From Halobacterium sp. CBA1132 (GTDB lineage Archaea > Halobacteriota > Halobacteria > Halobacteriales > Halobacteriaceae), in assembly GCF_001485535.1 (NCBI RefSeq), contig NZ_BCMZ01000001.1:1240001-1304000 (forward strand): a stretch of DNA of 64,000 nucleotides. The letters are read 5' to 3'. Shown here one piece after another: positions 7,198 through 14,484 of this stretch. The notes under the pieces are model-generated. The model was not told where the DNA came from, ran no database searches, and saw only the letters and a program-made list of their open reading frames with translations. Positions within the stretch are counted from its first letter, which is position 1. The number at the start of each line of letters is the position of its first letter. Both the position numbers and the translations under genes were made by a program.

Positions 7198-8640
7198 TCA
7201 GTCGTCGGTCGCGGCTTCCGGGCGGTAACCTCGGCTGATGGCCTTCCACTTCCCGGAGCGGAAGCGATAGTAGTTGATTGCGGCACCCGGCACGCTCTCC
7301 GCGAGGAACGAGAGGTGGACGCCGAGCAGTCCGAGCGGCGTCGTTGCGCCGAGGAAGACCAGCGGGATGGCGAACACGAACATGCCGACGGCGCGCCCGT
7401 AGAACGGCCAGTTCGTGTCCCCGGTCGCGTCCAGCGCGCCCGCGACCGCGCTCGTGACGCCCTGCGGGACGCACGCGACGCAGGCGGTGTACACGAGCCC
7501 CACAGCGACGGGCACAGCCGACGACGACGGGTCGCCGACGAACACGAGAACGATGGGGCGCGCGAACGCTGCGACCGTGACCGCCGCGACGAGGTACGCA
7601 GCGACCGTGAACGTGGTAATCTCGCGGCCGTACTGCTCGGCGGTGTCCTCGTCACTCCGCCCGAGCGCCTGCCCGACGAGGCTGGACGCGGCGAGCCCGA
7701 ACCCCCAGCCGGGCGCGTTCATCAGCCCCCAGATGCGGCGGCTGATGACGTACGCGGCGACCACGTGCGAGCCGAACAACGCTAGCAGCGCGAGGATGGG
7801 GAACCGGGCGACCGTCCACACGGAGTTCCGCCCGACGACCGGGACGTTGATAGAGAGCAGGTCGCGGAGCATCCCCCACTGGAGGTAGCTGCCGAACCAG
7901 TCGACGCGAACCGGGAACGCCCCGACAACCGGCAGCCGAACGCCAGCGAAGCCGACCGCGAACGTGATGGTCACGAGGATACCCGCGAGAACCGTGCCGA
8001 GCGCGGCGCCCTCGACACCCATGTCGAGGACGAAGATGAACACCGCGTTGAGGACGAGGTTGACAGCCGCACCGGTGGAGCGTACGACCATCGGCGTCCA
8101 CGCATCGTCGACGCCGACGAGCGCGCGCGACCCGATTTGGTTGAGGATGGCGAACGGCACGCCGGCCGCGAGCACACGGAGGTAGTCGGCGCCGTACGCG
8201 ATAGCGACCGGGTCGTTGGACAGCACGTCGACGAGCGGCCGGGGCACGAGCCAGAACAGCGCTGTGAGCGGGAGCGCAATCGCCGTCACGAGGGCGACAC
8301 TCGACCGCACCACCTGCCCGAGTTGGCTGTGGTCGCCGGCGCCGAAGTGCTGGGAGACGAGCGCGATAGTCCCGGCGGCCATCCCGCCGCCGATGGCGAA
8401 CGACATCCCCCAGTACGGGCCCGTGAACCCCATCCCGGCGATGGCCGTCTGCCCGAGCGCGACGCCGACCATGGCGGTGTCCACGACGCTCCTCGACATT
8501 CGCGCGAGACCGGTGACGATGCGCGGCCACGCGAGGTCGGTCGTCTCCCGCGCTCGCTCGCCGCTGACGAGCCCGAGCCGGTCGAGCAGCGCGCCGATGC
8601 CCAGCAGTAGCAGTCGAATCGGATTCCGAGAGCGAACCAC
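7198..8640 (-). CDS. MATE family multidrug/cation exporter
   Basis: A 480-residue membrane protein with about 12 hydrophobic segments, expected to export organic cations or drugs by Na+ or H+ antiport. The paired MatE repeats are visible: an N-terminal half around 'SRSVVDTAMVGVALGQTAIAG' and 'GGGMAAGTIALVSQHFGAGD', and a second half around 'NVPVVGRNSVWTVARFPILA'. The GTG at 8640 (MVRSRNPIRLLLLGIGALLD) gives the usual family N-terminus; the frame remains open upstream without family similarity. It is convergent with the deacetylase gene and tail-to-head with the SDR gene at 8729. Confidence 0.85.
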   Translation of the reverse strand: MVRSRNPIRLLLLGIGALLDRLGLVSGERARETTDLAWPRIVTGLARMSRSVVDTAMVGVALGQTAIAGMGFTGPYWGMSFAIGGGMAAGTIALVSQHFGAGDHSQLGQVVRSSVALVTAIALPLTALFWLVPRPLVDVLSNDPVAIAYGADYLRVLAAGVPFAILNQIGSRALVGVDDAWTPMVVRSTGAAVNLVLNAVFIFVLDMGVEGAALGTVLAGILVTITFAVGFAGVRLPVVGAFPVRVDWFGSYLQWGMLRDLLSINVPVVGRNSVWTVARFPILALLALFGSHVVAAYVISRRIWGLMNAPGWGFGLAASSLVGQALGRSDEDTAEQYGREITTFTVAAYLVAAVTVAAFARPIVLVFVGDPSSSAVPVAVGLVYTACVACVPQGVTSAVAGALDATGDTNWPFYGRAVGMFVFAIPLVFLGATTPLGLLGVHLSFLAESVPGAAINYYRFRSGKWKAISRGYRPEAATDD

Positions 8641-8728
8641 CGTACGCCGCCGCAACTCGCAGCGAGCCAATAAGTGTTGTTCCAGCGACCCGACCCGCCG
8701 ATACCCGGGACATCCGAGAACCGCCGGC

Positions 8729-9655
8729 CTACGCGAAGTCCGGCCCGTCGACGGCCTCCTCGGCGGCCTCACGCCACGTGTACTCGGGCGTCCAACCGAG
8801 GTCGCGTTCGGCTTTTGCGGTGGTGAACGCGGCCTCGTCGCCGTCGGTATCACAGGGCGGCGCGTCCTCGAAGAGGGCGTCGAAGAGGTCGGCGGTGTCG
8901 ACGTCGAGGTAGTTCTCGTCGGCGTGACAGAGGTACGCCTCGTGGCCGTCGATGTCGGTATCCAGCGCTGCCGTAATCATCGACGCGAGGTCGCGCACGT
9001 CGATGTACGACCAGAAGTTCCCGATGCCGCCGTCCGGCGGCGCGTCCTCGGAGCGTGCGGCCAGCTCGTCGATGTCGAAGGCCTCGCGGTTCTGTTCGGT
9101 CAGGTACTCGCCGGGGTACTGGACCCACGACGGCCGGACGGAGACGACGGAGACGCTGTGGCGGCGCACGGTCGCTTCTGCGACGGCTTCCCCGGAGACT
9201 TTCGAGACGCCGTAGGGGTCCTCGGGCCGGAGCGGGTGGGCCTCGTCAATGGGGACGTACTCGGGTTTCAGCACGCTGTCGGCGAACGGGAATCCGTACG
9301 CGGACTCCGAACTCGCCCACACGACGTCCGCGCCGACGCGCCCGGCGGCGTCGAGGACGTTGTACGCGCTCTCGATGTTGTTCGTGAACACTCGCGAACC
9401 GGCGTGGCTCGTCGGGTCCGGTATCGCCGCGAGGTGGACGACGGCGTCCGGGTCCGCGTCCGCAATCAGTTCGGCCGTCTCCCCGTGGTCGGTCAGGTCG
9501 ACTTCGAAGAACGACGCGCCCTCGGGTCCGCCCTCGCTGGGGAGTCGCTGGTCGAGACCGACGACCTCGTGTTCGTCGACGAGCGCGTCGACCACCCACT
9601 GTCCGACGCCGCCGAGCGCACCCGTGACGACGACGGTCGATGATTTTGTACTCAC
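8729..9655 (-). CDS. extended SDR, uronate dehydrogenase-like
   Basis: A 308-residue NAD(P)-dependent epimerase/dehydratase-family enzyme. The nucleotide motif is VVVTGALGGVGQWVV, the catalytic pair is in DPYGVSK (Y and K), and the SSES strand precedes them. Extended SDRs of this size with the segment 'NNIESAYNVLDAAG' resemble uronate dehydrogenases and related sugar dehydrogenases. Placement next to an IclR regulator and the glucuronate isomerase/mannonate dehydratase genes makes oxidation of D-glucuronate or D-galacturonate the leading guess. The GTG at 9655 is chosen because the nucleotide-binding strand follows after only eight residues; the frame stays open upstream over the intergenic region. 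An epimerase role remains possible. Confidence 0.65.
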   Translation of the reverse strand: MSTKSSTVVVTGALGGVGQWVVDALVDEHEVVGLDQRLPSEGGPEGASFFEVDLTDHGETAELIADADPDAVVHLAAIPDPTSHAGSRVFTNNIESAYNVLDAAGRVGADVVWASSESAYGFPFADSVLKPEYVPIDEAHPLRPEDPYGVSKVSGEAVAEATVRRHSVSVVSVRPSWVQYPGEYLTEQNREAFDIDELAARSEDAPPDGGIGNFWSYIDVRDLASMITAALDTDIDGHEAYLCHADENYLDVDTADLFDALFEDAPPCDTDGDEAAFTTAKAERDLGWTPEYTWREAAEEAVDGPDFA

Positions 9656-9821
9656 AACGAGCGAGAGGGACGCCGACCCCTTCAATTCCGGGGACGCGAG
9701 GACGAGTGAGTCTTCGAGGCGTCGTTCGCGGCGCAGCGATTGAGTGACGGAGAACGCTCCGGTCATGCCGGATGACTTCGGCAGAAACTCGGCGTGGTTC
9801 CGAGGCCCAACCCCCGAATTT

Positions 9822-9838
9822 GTTCTGTCCTCCAGAAC
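9822..9838. promoter_or_regulatory. IclR-type operator, perfect copy 1 (GTTCTG-N5-CAGAAC)
   Basis: GTTCTGTCCTCCAGAAC is a 6-5-6 palindrome, extended by one more matching base on each side (T...A). It ends where the presumed TATA element ACACTTATGG (about 9837-9846) of the IclR gene begins, so a bound dimer would touch the basal promoter. Autoregulation of the IclR gene is the natural reading. The same word recurs at 10781, 34642 and 34770. Confidence 0.7.
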
Positions 9839-9871
9839 ACTTATGGCCCTCATAGACAGTAAGTGACTACC

Positions 9872-10627
9872 ATGGACGCCAAACATCCGGTACGGACAAC
9901 GGAGAAAACCCTCGCGTTGGTCGAGGAGCTGATGGACCGAGGGCCCTGTGGCGTCACGGAGTTGACCGAGGGCCTCGACATGGGGAAGAGCGCGGTCCAC
10001 AACCACCTCACGACCCTCCAGAAGCACGGTTACGTCCTCAAGACCGGCGACGAGTACCAACTCGGCCTGAAGTTCCTCGAAGTCGGGGGCTCCACGCGGA
10101 AGTCCATGGAGTTCTATCAGGTGGCCGAGCCGGAGGTGAAGTCGCTGGCCAGCGAGACCGGCGAACTCGCGAATCTCCTCGTCGAGGAACAGGGGATGGG
10201 CGTCTACCTGATGCGGTCGAAGGGTGACGAGGCCGTCGACCTCGACACGTACGCCGGACTCCGGACGCACCTCCACACGACCGCGCTCGGGAAGGCGATT
10301 CTCGCGTACCTCCCGGAGTCCCGCGTCGACGAAATCATCGAGCACCGCGGCCTCGAACAGAAGACACCGCGTAGCGTCGGCAGCCGCGAGGAACTGTTCG
10401 AGGTGCTGGAGGACGTCCGCGACCGCGGGTACGCCGTCGACGACGGCGAACGACTCGAAGGACTGCGCTGTGTCGCCGCGCCGGTCAAGGACTCCTCCGA
10501 CGAGGTGCTGGGCGCGATGAGCGTCTCCGCGCCCGCCAGTCGGGTCAGCGACGACGACCTCCACGGAGAACTCCCCGAGCGAGTGCTCAGTGCCGCGAAC
10601 GTCGTCGAACTCAACATCAACTACTGA
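9872..10627 (+). CDS. IclR family transcriptional regulator
   Basis: A 251-residue regulator with an N-terminal winged helix-turn-helix (about residues 8-65, including [23 protein letters not shown]) and a C-terminal IclR effector-binding domain (about 75-250) with the typical segment [14 protein letters not shown]. IclR proteins bind palindromes as dimers and respond to small carbon compounds; XacR of Haloferax volcanii, the activator of D-xylose and L-arabinose catabolism, is of this family. The ATG at 9872 is taken; a GTG three codons upstream is an alternative. A perfect palindrome precedes its TATA box, and identical palindromes lie beside the GH3 genes 24 kb away, so it probably governs uronate/xylan genes. 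The effector is unknown. Confidence 0.9.
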   Translation: MDAKHPVRTTEKTLALVEELMDRGPCGVTELTEGLDMGKSAVHNHLTTLQKHGYVLKTGDEYQLGLKFLEVGGSTRKSMEFYQVAEPEVKSLASETGELANLLVEEQGMGVYLMRSKGDEAVDLDTYAGLRTHLHTTALGKAILAYLPESRVDEIIEHRGLEQKTPRSVGSREELFEVLEDVRDRGYAVDDGERLEGLRCVAAPVKDSSDEVLGAMSVSAPASRVSDDDLHGELPERVLSAANVVELNINY

Positions 10628-10633
10628 ACACTC

Positions 10634-10650
10634 GTTCTGTATCTCGGAAA
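10634..10650. promoter_or_regulatory. degenerate IclR-type operator
   Basis: GTTCTGTATCTCGGAAA keeps the left half-site exactly and four of six bases of the right half-site (CGGAAA for CAGAAC). It begins 7 bases after the IclR stop codon. Confidence 0.35.
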
Positions 10651-10780
10651 CAGGCTAGTCACTCGCTGAACGCGCGCTATTCGCGGATTCTACCGGGCCG
10701 TGGTGGGTAACTCGGAGGCAGGCAACGAATCCATTACAGTACTACGTATGTAATTCCTATCGCGGATTGGGCGACCCCTC

Positions 10781-10797
10781 GTTCTGTATTTCAGAAC
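10781..10797. promoter_or_regulatory. IclR-type operator, perfect copy 2
   Basis: GTTCTGTATTTCAGAAC is a perfect 6-5-6 palindrome with an A/T-rich centre. It stands in the convergent intergenic region with no obvious gene start nearby on either strand. Confidence 0.65.
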
Positions 10798-11062
10798 TAG
10801 GATGTGGCCGCAGACCGACTGCTGTTCAGCGGTGGTTGGCTGCGCGAAAACGCGGACCGGCACCCACCCGGGGAGGCGAGCACGGCTGTGGGGACAGACG
10901 CCGGAGAACACGCTGTTCGCGTACGCGGCACCTCCACCGGGTCGTGCAAGTCGAAACAGCGAGCAGACGCACTCAGTTCTTTCGGAACGCGGCGGTTCCA
11001 CACCCGACCACACCGCTCAGGACTCGCGAGCGAATCCGTGCCGAATTGCGGCTTCTGTGGCG

Positions 11063-12430
11063 CTACAGGCCGTACAGCTCCTTCGGCCGGTCGTAGGCAA
11101 CGTGCTCGACGAGGCGTTCGGCGTTCTCTCGCGGCATCCGGCCGCGCTCGACCATCTCGCCGACGACGTTCGCGAGCGAGCGCCGGAACATCTCGAAGCG
11201 GGAGCCGTAGGAGACGAGCTTCCGGGAGTCGCTGACCATGCCCGCGTGGTTCGCGAGCAAGTCCACTGCCGCCACCCGTTCGAGTTGGTTCTCGATACCG
11301 AGCGGGCTGTCGTTGAACCACCACGCTGGCCCGATGCTCACGTTCGGGTACGCCCGCGCGACGACCGTCGCGCTCGGGTAGTGCGTCGGGTCCAGCGTGT
11401 AGACGACAATCTCCATCTCGCCGTCGAAGCGGTCCAAGAAGTAGTCCAGCCCCTCGACGAGGTCGACGTCCTGCGTCGACACGTCCCCGCCAGCGTTCTT
11501 TCCGAGGTCCTCGTGCAGCGACTCGCGGTAGTCCCGCACCGCGCCGACGTGGAGTTGGGTCGTCCACCCCGCCTCGCTGTTCAACTCGCCGACGAACTCC
11601 AGCAGGAAGGCCCTGTAGTCGCGAATCTCCGCCGCCGAGAGGCTGGCGCCGCGGCGCGCCTTCGCGTACACGTCGCCGGCGTGTTCGACGCTGACCGGCC
11701 GGGAGACGGGACTCGTCCCGACGCCGACGTCGCAGGCGACGCAGCCGTGGTCGGCGAAGTAGTCGTGCGTCTCCGCGAGCGCGTCGAGGAACCCCTCGAA
11801 GTCGTCGACGTCGGCGTCGGTCACCTCGTCGAGTTCGGCGACGAACGTCTCCCACGCCGGGCCCTCGACTTTCAGCGCGCGGTCGGGCCGCCACGTCGGC
11901 CGGACGTCCACGCCCTCGACTTCCGTCTCGGCGCGCTCGTGGAGGCGGAGTTGCGACGTCGGGTCGTCGCTGCTGCACAGCACCTCGACGTTCATGTCCC
12001 GCAGCACCTGCTGTGGGCGCATCTCGTCGTCGGCGAGCTGGCGCTTCGTCTCCGCCCAGATTTCGTCGGCCGTGTCGGCGTTCAGCGGCGCTTCGATGCC
12101 GAACCGACGCCGCAGGTCGAGGTGGACCCAGTCGTAGGTCGGGTTGCCCGCGAAGTCCGGGAACACCGCCGCGAGGGCGTCCCACTTCTCGCGGTTGCTG
12201 GCGTCGCCGGTAATCTTCTCCTCGGGGACGCCGCGCTTGCGCATCAGCTGCCAGACGTAGTGGTCGGTCGCGCCCTCGACTTCCCAGATGTCGTCCCACG
12301 GCTCGTTCTCGACGACCTCCGCGAGGTCGACGTGGTTGTGCGGGTCGACGACCGGCAGGTCGGCAATCGAGTCGTAGAGGTCGACGGCGGCCGCCGAATC
12401 CAGCAGGTAGTCCTCGTCGAGGAAGCTCAT
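11063..12430 (-). CDS. uxaC: glucuronate isomerase
   Basis: Isomerises D-glucuronate to D-fructuronate, or D-galacturonate to D-tagaturonate (EC 5.3.1.12), the first step of the isomerase route of hexuronate breakdown. The 455 residues match the family length of about 460-470. The amidohydrolase-like metal motif DPHNHVD is at residues 29-35. Other family segments are TWRPDRALKVEG, DVYAKARRGASLS, YTLDPTHYPSATVVARAYPNVSIG split across the C-terminal third, and NHAGMVSDSRKLVSYGSRFEMFRR near the end. It is the last gene of the operon SDR-uxuA-uxaC, 45 bases downstream of uxuA. Confidence 0.95.
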   Translation of the reverse strand: MSFLDEDYLLDSAAAVDLYDSIADLPVVDPHNHVDLAEVVENEPWDDIWEVEGATDHYVWQLMRKRGVPEEKITGDASNREKWDALAAVFPDFAGNPTYDWVHLDLRRRFGIEAPLNADTADEIWAETKRQLADDEMRPQQVLRDMNVEVLCSSDDPTSQLRLHERAETEVEGVDVRPTWRPDRALKVEGPAWETFVAELDEVTDADVDDFEGFLDALAETHDYFADHGCVACDVGVGTSPVSRPVSVEHAGDVYAKARRGASLSAAEIRDYRAFLLEFVGELNSEAGWTTQLHVGAVRDYRESLHEDLGKNAGGDVSTQDVDLVEGLDYFLDRFDGEMEIVVYTLDPTHYPSATVVARAYPNVSIGPAWWFNDSPLGIENQLERVAAVDLLANHAGMVSDSRKLVSYGSRFEMFRRSLANVVGEMVERGRMPRENAERLVEHVAYDRPKELYGL

Positions 12431-12475
12431 GGCAGTATCTGCTCCGAGGTCGACAATAAAAGCTTGGACGCGCGG

Positions 12476-13429
12476 CTACGCGTCGGTCTGCTCCAGCAGC
12501 CCCTTCATGTACCCGACGGCGAACAGCCGACCCATGTCCGTGTAGCCGGCTTGGGCATCGTCGCGGTGACCCTCGTCGAGCATCCGGGGGACGTGGTCGG
12601 GGCGGATCGGCCCGTCGAAGCCCACCTCGCGGTACGCCTCCATCGCCGCGAGCATGTCCGTCGGACCGTCGTCCTGCCACGTCTCCACGAACTCCTCGGG
12701 CGTGCCGTCGACGTCCCGGAAGTGAACGAAGTGGATGCGGTCGCCGAACCGCCGAATCGTCTCGGGGACGTCGGCACCCATCGCCGCGTAGTTGCCCTGA
12801 CAGAACGTCAGCCCGTGGTTCGGGCTGTCGTGGAGGTCGAGGATGCGCTGGACGTTCTCGACGGAGTTGACGAGCCGAGGGACGCCCCGTACGGACTCCG
12901 TGGGAGGGTCGTCGGGGTGGAGCGCGAGTTTCACGCCAGCCTCCTCGGCGACAGGGACGACTTCGTCGAGGAAGTGTTCGAGGTTCTCCCAGAGTTCCGC
13001 CTCGGTGATATCGACGGGATGGTCGGGCGCTTGCTCGGACTGCTCGTGGTCGTAGGCCGTCGTCCGGGAGTCCCCGCGCAGCGGCACCTCGTCGGACGTC
13101 CGGAGCACGCCGACCGGGTTCTCGGTCCACACCCAGCAGTAGACGTCGATGCCGGCCCGCCCCATGTTCCGAACGAGCTGTTTGACCGTCTCGATTTCCT
13201 CGTCGCGGCCCTCGCGGCCGAGGACCGTGTTCGTCATCGGCGGGCGGTCCTCGACGACATCCAGCGAGAGGCCGTGGTCGGCGAATCGGTTTTTGGCGGC
13301 TAGCAGCGAGTCGTACGTCCACCACTCGTCTTCGCCCCAGAAGCGGACGACGGCGGTCGAGAGGCCGAGCTGTCGGGCGAGCGTCCACCGCCGGTCGGGG
13401 TGCGGCGGGAGCATCGTCGTCGTGTCCAT
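12476..13429 (-). CDS. uxuA: mannonate dehydratase
   Basis: Dehydrates D-mannonate to 2-keto-3-deoxy-D-gluconate (EC 4.2.1.8). At 317 residues it is shorter than enteric UxuA (about 390) but of similar size to archaeal and Gram-positive members. Metal ligands expected for this TIM-barrel family are visible: H in ALHPDDPP, C in FCQGNY, H in HFRDVDG, and D/H in RPDHVPRML. A WVWTENP strand lies earlier. It starts at the ATG at 13429, 56 bases after the SDR gene, in the same operon. Its product can enter the semi-phosphorylative Entner-Doudoroff route of haloarchaea. Confidence 0.92.
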   Translation of the reverse strand: MDTTTMLPPHPDRRWTLARQLGLSTAVVRFWGEDEWWTYDSLLAAKNRFADHGLSLDVVEDRPPMTNTVLGREGRDEEIETVKQLVRNMGRAGIDVYCWVWTENPVGVLRTSDEVPLRGDSRTTAYDHEQSEQAPDHPVDITEAELWENLEHFLDEVVPVAEEAGVKLALHPDDPPTESVRGVPRLVNSVENVQRILDLHDSPNHGLTFCQGNYAAMGADVPETIRRFGDRIHFVHFRDVDGTPEEFVETWQDDGPTDMLAAMEAYREVGFDGPIRPDHVPRMLDEGHRDDAQAGYTDMGRLFAVGYMKGLLEQTDA

Positions 13430-13485
13430 ACGTCGCCTCTCGTGGACGCCCACAATAGTAGTTCCGTGTGCCGCGGCCGGGCCCG

Positions 13486-14256
13486 TTACTGCGCGCTGTC
13501 GTCGTAGCCGCCGTCGACGGTGATGACCTCGCCGGTCGTGAAGGAGGCGGCGTCGCTGGCGAGGTAGAGCGCGGCGCCGACCATCTCCTCGGGCGCGGCG
13601 ACGCGACCCATCGGGGTGCGCTCGTCGACGGTCGCGCGGAACTCCGAGCCGTCTTCGAGTTTCGGGCCGGCCATCTCGGTCTTCACGAAGCCGGGGGCGA
13701 TGGCGTTCACGCGGACGTCGGGCGCGAGGTCCGCCGAGAGCGCGCGCGTCAGCCCGTTCACGCCGCTCTTCGCGGCGCAGTAGGCGGCGCGGGCTTCGCG
13801 GGCTTGGTCGGCGGACATCGAGGAGATGTTGACGATGCTCCCCGACTCCATCTCCCGAGCGAACACCTGACACGTCTTGAAGACGCCGGTGAGGTCGACG
13901 TCGATGTCACGCTGCCACTCCTCGTCGGTCATCTCTGTGACTGGTGATTGAGCGACCGTTCCCGCGGAGTTGACGAGAATGTCGACGTCGCCGACGTCCT
14001 CGGTGACAGTGTCCCGCAGCGTTTCCAGGGAGTCGGCGTCGGTCACGTCACACCTCACTTCTGCGGTGGCAGCGCCGCGCTCGCGGAGTTCCTCGGCGAC
14101 GCGCTCGACGGCGTCCGCGGAGCGACTGGTGGCGACGACGTCGGCGCCGTCCTCGGCGAACCCGAGCGCGATGGCGCGACCGATTCCTCTCGTCCCGCCG
14201 ACGACGACAGCGGTCTTTCCCTCGACAGTTACGGACGGCACGCTCTCTGAAGCCAT
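13486..14256 (-). CDS. short-chain dehydrogenase, probable fructuronate reductase
   Basis: A classical 256-residue SDR with the cofactor motif VVVGGTRGIGRAIAL, the NSAG strand, catalytic S in NISSMS and the Y-x-x-x-K pair in YCAAKSG, ending with the family signature ITVDGGYDDSAQ. It is the first gene of an operon with uxuA and uxaC. A reductase making D-mannonate from D-fructuronate is needed between those two enzymes and no UxuB-type long-chain dehydrogenase is present, so this SDR is the likely substitute. That function is inferred from position. A TATA box (TTTATACG on the plus strand, 14281-14288) lies 25-32 bases upstream of the ATG. Confidence 0.8.
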   Translation of the reverse strand: MASESVPSVTVEGKTAVVVGGTRGIGRAIALGFAEDGADVVATSRSADAVERVAEELRERGAATAEVRCDVTDADSLETLRDTVTEDVGDVDILVNSAGTVAQSPVTEMTDEEWQRDIDVDLTGVFKTCQVFAREMESGSIVNISSMSADQAREARAAYCAAKSGVNGLTRALSADLAPDVRVNAIAPGFVKTEMAGPKLEDGSEFRATVDERTPMGRVAAPEEMVGAALYLASDAASFTTGEVITVDGGYDDSAQ

Positions 14257-14286
14257 GTGCGACCGTTCCGCCGCCGGTGATTTATA

Positions 14287-14303
14287 CGTGGTGGAACACC
14301 ACG
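14287..14303. promoter_or_regulatory. palindrome CGTGGT-N5-ACCACG upstream of the uxu operon
   Basis: A perfect 6-5-6 inverted repeat overlaps the last bases of the operon TATA box on its upstream side. The length and geometry equal those of the GTTCTG-N5-CAGAAC operators, but the half-sites are different, so another regulator, or another member of the same family, may bind here. Confidence 0.5.
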
Positions 14304-14484
14304 CCGCAGGCTCGACAGCGGGCGCGACTCACTCGACTATCGCGTCGAGGCGCCCCCGAGTGGCGACTATCGACCGTCCGAGTCGCCAGTGGTCAGTAAG
14401 AACCGTTCGACAACTACGATGAACTAACGACACCAATGATTAAATACTAACAATACGTAGGCGTGGGTGGAGTGAGCACACTCC

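Larger units (their letters stand above)
10628..11062. other. 435-base convergent gap with orphan operators
   Basis: The gap lies between the 3' end of the IclR gene and the 3' end of glucuronate isomerase, where no promoter is expected. It nevertheless contains one perfect and one degenerate copy of the GTTCTG-N5-CAGAAC palindrome. To the left of the perfect copy, on the minus strand, there is a TATA-like GGAATTACATACG and a 14-codon frame (ATG at 10735, MDSLPASELPTTAR). No long frame is convincing. It may be the promoter relic of a deleted gene, or drive a small RNA. Confidence 0.4.

Noticed and set aside
10802-13303. An 833-codon plus-strand open frame starting just after the perfect operator at 10781
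   Set aside because: It is antisense to uxaC and uxuA, whose family motifs are unmistakable. Long antisense frames are a by-product of GC-rich codon usage, and the translation is not acidic and has no domain.
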